Translations under genes and position numbers: made by a program
Notes under the pieces: model-generated
What the model was told of the DNA's origin: nothing
Databases searched by the model: none
What the model saw: only the letters and a program-made list of their open reading frames with translations
Assembly: GCF_004027225.2 (NCBI RefSeq)
Contig: NC_046360.1
Coordinates: 3,336,001-3,400,000 of the forward strand
DNA from: Strigops habroptila
Lineage: Eukaryota; Chordata; Aves; Psittaciformes; Psittacidae
Length of the DNA: 64,000 nucleotides
Direction: 5' to 3'
In this document: positions 57,290-64,000 of the stretch, one piece after another
Layout of the letters: the number at the start of each line of letters is the position of its first letter
Position numbering within the stretch: the first letter of the stretch is position 1

Positions 57290-57798
57290 AGGAAGGTGAG
57301 GAGGGCCGCGGCCAGGACGAATGCTCCGCTCTGCTCTCACACTGAAGGCTGCCGGCGCCGTTCCCTGACACCCAGCACGGCTCCGTGCACCTCCAGCCAC
57401 CGCACACCGCGAAACGCTGCCTCTGCCGTGCCAGGAGCCCGGCGTGGAGGGGCTCCATCAACACTGACACTCACACCGCGACCGAGGGCAGAGGGGAAAG
57501 GTGTTTGCCGCCTCCAGCGCGCCAGCACGGGAAGGAGCGCCGGGGGGTGCACCACAGCCGAACCCCATCCGTTCACCGCAGCGTACATTAGAGAGAACGA
57601 ACCTCTCGTTATTCCCCGTGCGGTAACGAGGAGCCGGGCACCCGCTGCTATGGCTGCGGCGCCCGCAGACCCCGCGGACCCGTTCCTCCCTGTCATTCAC
57701 TCCTCTATTCGGGAAACTTTTACCACCGCCGCCGCATCCCGCTCACCGCGGGCGGGGACGACCCAGCCCGACCGCCGCGGCCCGCAGGGGCCGTTCCT

Positions 57799-57826
57799 CC
57801 GCCGCCGCCGCCGCCGCCGCCCGCCG
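57799..57826. repeat. (CCG)n trinucleotide run in the CpG island
   Basis: About seven consecutive CCG/GCC units followed by CCGCCG within the island. Such runs are common in GC-rich 5'-UTR and promoter sequence and are often length-polymorphic. On the minus strand it would be a CGG run downstream of any transcription start in the middle of the island. Confidence 0.85.
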
Positions 57827-57895
57827 AGGCCCCGCCGAGCCGCCCCGGCCCCTCAGGGGAGGCTGAGGCCGCCCCGCGGGCCCGCCCTTACCCCC

Positions 57896-57907
57896 CCTCA
57901 CCTCGAG
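57896..57907 (-). other. PITPNM2: Candidate splice donor of the first exon
   Basis: On the minus strand this reads CTCGAG followed by GTGAGG, a strong donor match with the exon ending at 57902. Other possible minus-strand donors are CGG|GTGAGG near 58184 and GCG|GTGAGC near 57747. Plus-strand donors of similar quality exist near 58230 and 57294, so this choice is tentative and depends on the gene orientation inferred from synteny. Confidence 0.25.
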
Positions 57908-58560
57908 CTCCCCTCAGGCCCGCGGCGGTTCCCGCCCTCGCTGAGGCGCGGCCGGCCCGGCCCGGGGTGTCCGCCAGGTGCCGGGGCCCGCCCCGCGTCC
58001 CCCCGCTCCGCGTCCCCCCGCGCCACGCACCGGCTGCTCCCGGCGCAGCGGCCGCGGCTCCCGCTGGTGCTGCTGATGCCGCGGCGGCTCGGCGGCTGCC
58101 GCTGCCTACCAGTGGCTGCCTGCCGACATGCCCGCGCTCCGCTGGCATAATCCCCGGCGAGGGTGGGCCGGGCGCAGGCAGCTCCTCACCCGTCGGCTCT
58201 GCCGCGGCGCGGGGACGGCGGAGGCGGGGGGAGGTGAGGCGGGCGGGCCGCCGCAGCTGCGGGAGGGAGGGCGGAGGAGCGGAGAAGGAGAAGAGCCCCG
58301 GCACCGGCTCTACCCCCGCTCCTGCCCTGCCGCGCCGCCCGGGCAGCTTTATCCGCCCGCCCGAGCCGTGCCCCCCGCCGCGGAGCCGCCACTTCCTTCC
58401 CCGCGCCGCGCCGGGCCGGCGCTCCCGCACGGCGGGCGGGACCGCAGCGCCGCCTGCCGGCCGCGGCGGGGACCGGCACCGCGCCCGCGGGGAGCCCGGA
58501 GGGGTTGGGGAGGGCCCGGCCGGAGCCGTGCCCGCAGGAGGGATGAGAACAACGGAGCCA

Positions 58561-60340
58561 GACCGGCCCCAATGGGCAAAACCCCGGCCTCTGGCATCCG
58601 ACCTTTTGCAGGTCTGGAAGTTCACTCTGCAACGAGTGGAAAACAATCGCTAAAGGTTTAGCAGTCGTATTAGAGACAAAAAAGCAATAAAATTTGCCAA
58701 GTTTCAGGTTTTTTTCCTTTAAGGGTACATCACCTCAGCACTCCTCCTCCACTCCAGCTCCTGGTTAGGAGCAGGGTAATTCCGAACTCACCAGCTGATG
58801 GCTCAAGCTCCTGCACCTGAAGCATCAGCGACAAAGAGACACTTTATTTATACCTTGCATTTTAGAGATAAGGACCAACAGAAAATCCTCTTTTCCAAAG
58901 GTTAAATCTCACACGGAAGGAGCTGTAATGTTTATCATTATCAGAGGAAACTACACGTGAGTTTCTCACCAGCAGTTTGAGGCAGAGCAAAGCCTGAGGC
59001 TCCGAGCAAAACCCAGTGGATTAGGAAAGGTAATAAACACCTACAAAGCTGGGAGGTGTCAGGTGTAAGAACTCTAGAGGAGGATGATTAAAGTCCTCCT
59101 CAGGGCAAGTATAAGCTTCTGGATGTCCAGAAGTTCTTTTTTGTCCCCAATTTGCTGGTGTCAAGAGGAAGAATCTTTAAAGGGATTAATAACGAAAAGC
59201 TGCCCAGCAAAGCGCAGTCACGTTCCCACAGCAAACACACGCTTCTGCGCTCGCTTCTGATGCGTGGGGTCGGATGTTGGGAAGCGCTCAGCATTCCGGC
59301 CTCCCACTGCTCTCAGCTGGAACTGCAGAAGCTCTGCCTCAGGAACCAGGCCAAAGGCACCACGCTGACAGGTCAACCCACAACCAGACCTGTCTGAAAA
59401 GCTTGGCCTAGAAGTGCACCAAAAGCAACACTTACATGGGCCTTCCCTCCCCCCCGTGTTTAGTGTTATAATAGAACAGAAATAGCCTAAAGAGCTCCAA
59501 CAGATGGAGGAGGACTTTTGATTAAAAAATAAATTCTGACTCACAATTTGTAATAATAAAAAGAGGACATGACTATGAGCAGCACAGGAATGAACAGAGG
59601 GGAGAGAGGGGTGGTTCCAATAACAGCAGCAAAAGCTGAACTGATTTACTTGCTTGTTTCTAACATCTGTCAGGCAAATTCTGTCTGCTTTTGCTGTAGG
59701 AGTTGTTTTCCTCCATCAGCACATTAGTGGACTCATGGAATTTTCCTGTGATGGATTCCTTGGAAAAAATCCTGCTGGGTGATTGATACTTCCGAAGAAC
59801 ACTTGGAAATTGTACTTGTTAGTAAGTTAAAATGGTGGGGAAACTTCTTCAGCTAAACAGCAGAGCTGCAGAGGGAAGTCAAGATTTGGTTTTCCTCCTA
59901 TAACCACTTCTAAGTAAAAATGACAAGTAAGAATATGGAATACCATCAAAATTGTACAGCTAGTGGTGCAGTTGGAAATAGATGAGTTAACTCCAAGTAT
60001 TCAAGCCCAATCTGTATATTTTAAAGGGGAAAAAGAGCAACCAATATCCTTGACTTCTCCCCAACTCTGTGTATTAAAGGAACTGCAGGGCAGAAGTGGC
60101 TGAAAAAAAGATTCATTTTTGGGGTAGGACAGTTCATCAAATACCTTAAATGACAGGACTCTAATTTTAGAATCAGATCTTCCTGAGCTTCCTTTATGAC
60201 AGCTATTCTGGCCTGATAATCACATCATTGGTGGCTAAACATCTTGAACAAGGACAGAAGTTGAAACACACAATATGATTAAAACCTACATTATGGCTGA
60301 TGTAATATCCCAGAACCTATTACTGTTCATGGGCAGCAGG
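58561..60340. other. Intergenic spacer between MPHOSPH9 and the CpG island
   Basis: Composition falls abruptly from GC-rich to average after the island. No open frame with splice context, repeat or RNA gene was recognised. A short C run lies at 59450-59456. The stretch is flanked by the inferred PITPNM2 promoter and the inferred 3' end of MPHOSPH9. Confidence 0.5.
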
Positions 60341-61282
60341 AAAGAATCTAATTAAACCTTTATTTAATATTAAAATACAAACTATCAACGTTGGACAGTA
60401 ATTCAGCAACAGGCCAACTAGCAAATATGTATTTTTTTCACCAAGAAAAATACATGTATGTTCACAAATACAGCTTGGATTTGATTTGGGAATGGAGGTG
60501 ACCAGAACACTGGCATGGCACAAAACCCAGCCTGCTGTATTAAAACAGTAACTCGGGATGAATAGTTACAGTCCTGGAGCAATGGCTGGAGTTGAGATGG
60601 GATGGCTCCCGTGCATCCTGGTACTCGCAGTAGCAAAACACTACTCACTGCAACTGTTGGGAGACATCAAATAATTTAGAGCAATATTTTCCTGATGCAG
60701 CCAGCAGCAGCCAAACCAGCAGAACACACACTTCACTCTGCAGCCAGCTAACCATAGCGAAAGTATTGCTCACAGTTCTGTCACAATGAAAGAGACCCGT
60801 GTTATAAGGTTGAAATTAAAAGGATTTACAACATAACATAGTTCTCTTACACAGGTAATTCAGGTTGCTTTTTGTATTAAAGATCAAAATTTCCTACTGG
60901 CTAGTATTTACATCATACCATAAATACTTATAAAATGGGGAGGAAAACGAAGTGCAAACCAGTAACACTCATTTTCTGAAAACAAGCTGCCTTTTAGTTT
61001 CATATTCTTCTTATAAATTGAATATCACTCTTTAAAAATAATTAATATTTCTAAAAATATTACAATACAGGATAAACATTGATTTTCTCAAGTGTAACAA
61101 AAATATGTTCAAAATATAGGTGGCTCCAAGTACAAAATATTGCTGTTGGTAAAGGGTAACATGGTTGTAAAACTACTATTGAGGGTTTAGAAAAATACAA
61201 AACCATTTGCATTTACTGAGTGCATAATTACATATTAGTGCAAGGGGGGAAAAAAGCATATTTGCATTCAAAGAGACAGTTG
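60340..61282 (-). other. MPHOSPH9: Probable 3' untranslated region of MPHOSPH9
   Basis: AT-rich sequence following the MPHOSPH9 stop codon. The first AATAAA on the minus strand after the stop is at 60359-60364, about 920 bases downstream, which would give a 3'-UTR of about 0.93 kb. The real end is not visible directly; earlier use of a variant signal is possible. Confidence 0.45.
60359..60364 (-). terminator. MPHOSPH9: Candidate polyadenylation signal AATAAA
   Basis: Plus-strand TTTATT here is AATAAA on the minus strand, overlapped by ATTAAA at 60364-60369. It is the first canonical hexamer found downstream of the MPHOSPH9 stop codon. Cleavage would be expected 10-30 bases further to the left. 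Confidence 0.4.
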
Positions 61283-61384
61283 TCAAAGATTTGCAGAGGT
61301 ATGTAAAACATGGAATCTTTTCAGAGTCATGCGTATTGACCCCAAATCTCTATTAATCCTTTCCAAGCGATCTTCCAGAGCTTC
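61283..61384 (-). CDS. MPHOSPH9: MPHOSPH9 last coding exon (C-terminus)
   Basis: The minus strand shows a pyrimidine-rich tract ending CCTTTAG, then 33 codons beginning EALEDRLERI and ending HTSANL before TGA (61283-61285). The exon opens in phase 0, matching the phase 0 end of the preceding exon. The charged, leucine-containing heptad pattern is typical of the protein's terminal coiled coil. MPHOSPH9 is a centriolar protein reported to help recruit the CP110-CEP97 cap to the mother centriole and to be released after TTBK2 phosphorylation, permitting cilium assembly. Identification is from memory of the vertebrate C-terminal sequence, which agrees closely. Confidence 0.9.
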   Translation of the reverse strand, partial: EALEDRLERINRDLGSIRMTLKRFHVLHTSANL

Positions 61385-62058
61385 CTAAAGGAAACAGTTA
61401 AAGAAAGGGAGAAAAAAAAGGGATTTAATAACATAAACCAAAATGCAATGATCATCCTAACATGAAGAAACACTATATTCAACTGGTATCCTTTACTAGC
61501 ATTCTGTTAGCACCCACAAACGAGAGGCAGACCTACAAATCCTGTATGATTTTTATGTATGTATATTTGTGGGTCATTGGCTTTCTTTAAAACTGTTTTA
61601 AAACTTTATATTGAAACTGGTTTTGGTTTTATTCTTCCACGTGACTTCTGAAATTCCATGAGAGAGACTTGACAAGAATTAGGACAGGTTGATAATGAGG
61701 GAGACACATTTAGGAAACACAGGCCACTGCAGTGAGGGGCAGCACTGTTTCATAGTTACTGCCTTCATGTGCCTCAGCGTTACAGCAAGAACAGATTATT
61801 CTTGTAGTAGAAAAATGCATCCCATGTACAAAACCCAGAAGATATCAACAGTCTTATGCAGAATATACACTATGTACTATTTATATATGTACACACACAC
61901 TTTTTCCTTATATGCCATATTCAGGAACACTTCTCAGTGGTATGGAAAAGTTCCCACAGTAATTGAGCTTCCTATAGTGGAACTTTCATCTACACTCTAT
62001 ATTCTTAAATTGTGGAAGAGCAATTTAAGAGAACAGTCAGATATAGAAGCTTTTTCAC
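61385..62058 (-). other. MPHOSPH9: MPHOSPH9 intron before the last exon
   Basis: The intron starts CAG|GTGAAA at its 5' end (62058 side) and ends in TTTCCTTTAG, an ordinary GT-AG intron of 674 bases. No repeat was recognised. A chance open frame on the plus strand (61689-62210) runs through it and across the neighbouring exon in antisense. Confidence 0.85.
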
Positions 62059-62127
62059 CTGATTTAATCTTGCTTGCAAGGTCATTCTTCCACCAGAACA
62101 AGGTATTCGACTCAACGCAGCCTCAAT
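62059..62127 (-). CDS. MPHOSPH9: MPHOSPH9 penultimate coding exon (23 codons)
   Basis: A 69-base, phase 0-0 exon preceded by TTACTAG and followed by GTGAAA. It encodes a segment starting IEAALSRIP and ending LQARLNQ. This fits between the LTQEKQQ end of the upstream exon and the EALEDRLERI start of the downstream one, exactly the order I recall for vertebrate MPHOSPH9. The exon is too short to stand out as an open frame and was found by searching for the expected segment. Because its length is a multiple of three, skipping it would keep the reading frame. Confidence 0.9.
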
Positions 62128-62796
62128 CTAGTAACAGAAAATACTTCAGCTGTAAATTAGTTTTAAGAGCCAGTATAAGCCTTCCTAACTCATTTTACAA
62201 AGAGAGGTGAGGTGTATAGATTAGACACACATCCACTCTTGTTCTTAAACACAAGTATGTTACAGTAATTCTGTGCTGTACAAAACTGATACGGAAGTTA
62301 GAATTCATAAGCAGACTCTCCCAAGGGTCATTTTGAAGTGTTCAAGGCCACACTGGACGGGGCTTGGAGCAACCTGCTCTAGTGGAAGGTATCCCTGCCT
62401 GTGGCAGGGGGTTGGAACTGGAGGAGCTTCAAGGCCCCTTCCAACCCAAACCAGTCTAAGAGCCTACGAAGGGAGCACTCTTACTTGCCAGAATAACCTT
62501 CCTTATTTGAAAGGCTGATTTAAATCATTGGCCATTAAGGAAGAAAGTAAATTCACTCCAACTCTTCCATTCACACTGTGCTTATGTTAAAGTGACTCTC
62601 CTTTAAGGAAGTTAGGGACAGAAAAGGACTGGAGTATGGGAAGTAGAGCAGGGAACGATAATGGCCCATTCCCAGGCTAACACTAGAAACTGTGCATGAA
62701 TTTCAGCCACGCATTGCAGGGGTGCATGGCTACACCCCTCACCTCTCATACAACAATTATGTTCCATGATAATTTTAAAATACAAATAATCTTTGC
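62128..62796 (-). other. MPHOSPH9: MPHOSPH9 intron with GC donor
   Basis: The 5' splice site reads CAACAG|GCAAAG and the 3' site TTACTAG, giving a GC-AG intron of 669 bases. About one fifth of it is a CR1 fragment (62333-62460) inserted antisense to the gene. No other feature was seen. Confidence 0.8.
62333..62460 (+). mobile_element. CR1 LINE 3'-end fragment in MPHOSPH9 intron
   Basis: The blocks GTGTTCAAGG, ACGGGGCTTGGAGCAACCTG, CTCTAGTGGAAGGT, CCCTGCCTGTGGCAGGGGGTTGG and CCCCTTCCAACCCAAACCAG are those of the avian CR1 3' end in sense orientation. The final ATTCTATGA repeat is missing, so the 3' end is eroded or truncated. Its left end falls at the same consensus position as the fragment at 42953. 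It lies opposite in direction to the host gene, the orientation most often tolerated in introns. Confidence 0.95.
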
Positions 62797-63008
62797 CTGT
62801 TGCTTTTCTTGAGTCAGCTCATCAAAAAGCCTCTCTGTTTCAGCCAGAGTCTTAATTCTTGCTGTGTATTTGAAGTCCCCCTCACATGTGGGTAGCACTG
62901 GCTCATATTTCTGTGCTACACTCCTCTCGTCCCAGGCTGTCGCTTTCTTCGTTCCAGTATTGATGGATTCAGCACAAGAGCTGTGTCTGACACCTGAGTG
63001 CTGCCTTC
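62797..63008 (-). CDS. MPHOSPH9: MPHOSPH9 internal coding exon (about 70 codons)
   Basis: The minus strand shows TTTTGTTGACAG, then a 212-base exon whose first two bases complete a codon begun in the previous exon. The translation includes RQHSGVRHSSCAES, then KYEPVLPTC, and ends FKYTARIKTLAETERLF followed by DELTQEKQQ. The last part is the start of the C-terminal coiled coil. The serine-rich first half is probably unstructured and may be a phosphorylation region, consistent with an M-phase phosphoprotein. The exon ends in phase 0 at a GC donor. If that donor were not used, translation would continue 16 codons into the intron and stop. Confidence 0.9.
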
Positions 63009-63802
63009 CTGTCAACAAAATAGAGGTCTTTTTATTCATTTTGTAATTGTCTGTGAAATTATTACATAGAAGAGAAAAATAAGCTAATAACAGGAAAAGC
63101 AGAGTGACCTTGGAGGTACATAAACTGAGGACAGTGACTAGCAAAGCCTCGTTAGCTTGCCTTAGGCAAACTTCCCAGAAGAATGGGAAACATTTGTACG
63201 GATGATCTTTCAAGTGATCTTTATAACACAGCACATTTTTTTTGGCTAACAAACAGATTACTGTGCTAATTAGGAAAGACTTTTACTATTACAACATTTC
63301 TAAATATCACTAAATATCATAGTTGTCATGAAAACACTCGTCTAAATAAATGCATTAATAAAAACAAAAGCAGAACATTGTGACAAGATTTACAAAAGTG
63401 AGGAAAGATTTGGTTTAATCAATCATTTAAAACATCTGAAACAACTGCTTTTATTATAGTTACTCTTTGCTATCTGTAACGTGATGTTTAGCAACAGAAT
63501 TTTATTAGTATCACTGAGAATGTACATCTTTATACACATCCTACTAAGATATGCATTGTGTAACTGAGTTAAGCATAGGAAAACATGCTGCCCTTCTTTC
63601 TCAACTGAATTATTGCTGTTGTTCCATTGTGTTTGTGCACACACACATATACATAAAAATAAAATATGAATGGTATTTCTCTGTGCACAGACTAAGACAA
63701 GATTTAGAGGGGTTTTAGAAGTTGGACTTCATAGAAGTGTCAGCTTTCTATTTAAGCAGCTATTACCAATAGAGAAAGTTTCCCCCCAGTTTGATAGATT
63801 AC
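63009..63802 (-). other. MPHOSPH9: MPHOSPH9 intron
   Basis: A GT-AG intron of 794 bases, starting GAAG|GTAATC and ending TTGTTGACAG, AT-rich with a short CA run near 63640. A 168-codon open frame on the minus strand (62746-63252) is the downstream exon read through into this intron and is not itself a gene. Confidence 0.85.
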
Positions 63803-63906
63803 CTTCTGTATCATCTAGTGAGAGGAACTGGAGCCTTTTTCTTGGATTATTGTGCTGTAAAGTAGATGTAGGACCAGTTTCCAGGTCATCTAGAAGTACA
63901 TCAAAT
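63803..63906 (-). CDS. MPHOSPH9: MPHOSPH9 internal coding exon (about 34 codons)
   Basis: The minus strand shows CTTCCTGCTCTGTAG, then a 104-base exon reading FDVLLDDLETGPTS and ending QFLSLDDTE, followed by the donor GAAG|GTAATC. One base of a codon remains at its end. Joined to the two bases opening the next exon, this gives glycine and an uninterrupted frame. It begins with the last base of a codon started upstream, outside the window. The acidic DDLE and SLDD segments fit the low-complexity region before the coiled coil in this protein. This is the most upstream MPHOSPH9 exon visible. Confidence 0.85.
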
Positions 63907-64000
63907 CTACAGAGCAGGAAGCACAAAACAATCACTAGCTAGAAATCATGCAGCAATATAATATTTTCTACTTTTTCACCTTTTGGTTAAATAAACAATT
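63907..64000 (-). other. MPHOSPH9: MPHOSPH9 intron, cut by window end
   Basis: The 3' end of the next intron upstream, with a pyrimidine-rich tract before TGTAG. The gene continues past position 64000. Confidence 0.8.

Larger units (their letters stand above)
1..57901 (-). other. PITPNM2: Inferred long 5' intron(s) of PITPNM2
   Basis: No reading frame in this 58 kb resembles a known protein or is bounded by convincing splice sites; the open frames are short, overlap on both strands and lack conserved motifs. The block lies on the downstream side of a CpG island that sits 3' of MPHOSPH9 on the same strand. In mammals that position belongs to PITPNM2, whose 5' end is spread over long non-coding introns. 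I looked on the minus strand for the start of the PITP domain as I remember it and did not find it, so coding exons probably lie beyond position 1. The assignment is inference from synteny. Small non-coding 5' exons could be hidden here and cannot be seen by eye. Confidence 0.5.
57290..58560 (-). promoter_or_regulatory. PITPNM2: CpG island, inferred PITPNM2 promoter and first exon
   Basis: This is the only stretch in the window dense in CG dinucleotides and G+C. It contains many GGGCGG/CCGCCC Sp1-type motifs and no convincing TATA box. Such islands mark vertebrate promoters. It lies about 2.7 kb beyond the MPHOSPH9 stop codon on the downstream side. In mammals the next gene there is PITPNM2, transcribed in the same direction, so minus-strand transcription is favoured. 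PITPNM2 encodes a membrane-associated phosphatidylinositol transfer protein of the Nir/RdgB family (PITP, DDHD and LNS2 domains). Orientation rests on synteny, because CpG islands are often bidirectional and consensus GT donors occur here on both strands. Confidence 0.75.

Noticed and set aside
57254..58150. 298-codon open frame on the plus strand
   Set aside because: It lies within the CpG island, where GC-rich sequence lacks stop codons by composition. The product is arginine/proline/alanine-rich low complexity with no domain, and long frames occur on both strands here.
57888..58646. 252-codon open frame on the minus strand in the CpG island
   Set aside because: Same composition effect. 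No recognisable PITPNM2 N-terminus, and overlapped by open frames in other phases.
61689..62210. 173-codon open frame on the plus strand
   Set aside because: It is antisense to a real MPHOSPH9 exon and its introns, has no motif, and is AT-rich chance sequence.
62746..63252. 168-codon minus-strand frame as a separate protein
   Set aside because: The coding signal is confined to 62797-63008, which has splice sites and correct phases. The remainder is intron read-through.
1..64000. tRNA, rRNA, CRISPR array or endogenous virus
   Set aside because: No tRNA box A/box B pair with cloverleaf, no regularly spaced repeats, and no LTR pair or retroviral gene segment was seen.

Overview
This is vertebrate nuclear DNA, almost certainly from a bird. 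Three fragments carry the 3' end of the avian CR1 LINE family, two degraded MIR-type SINEs are recognisable, there are no prokaryotic-style genes, and the only convincing protein-coding sequence is split into short exons with consensus splice sites.

Right end (about 60.3-64.0 kb, minus strand): four consecutive 3'-terminal coding exons of MPHOSPH9 (M-phase phosphoprotein 9, a centriolar protein). They were found by reading across splice junctions. The reading phases agree at every junction, and the joined C-terminus matches what I recall of the vertebrate protein. The intron between the first and second legible exons from the window's right edge is ordinary GT-AG. The next intron uses a rare GC donor and contains a CR1 fragment.

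Middle right (57.3-58.6 kb): a strong CpG island with a (CCG)n run. In mammals PITPNM2 (a phosphatidylinositol transfer protein of the Nir/RdgB family) lies head-to-tail downstream of MPHOSPH9 on the same strand. The island is therefore best read as the PITPNM2 promoter and first, probably non-coding, exon on the minus strand. This rests on synteny; no PITPNM2 coding exon was recognised.

Left 57 kb: no credible coding exon on either strand. It is best explained as the long first (5'-UTR) intron or introns of PITPNM2. It holds a CR1 copy flanked by an apparent 12-13 bp target-site duplication, a shorter CR1 fragment, two MIR-like SINEs, a palindromic ancient repeat centred on a perfect CRE motif, several small palindromes and AP-1 or CCAAT motif arrangements, and a 32-bp perfect hairpin at 32.66-32.73 kb that continues outward as an imperfect stem. 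That hairpin is the most unusual structure seen.

I found no evidence of a new multi-gene system. Nearly all short open frames in the window are chance frames.
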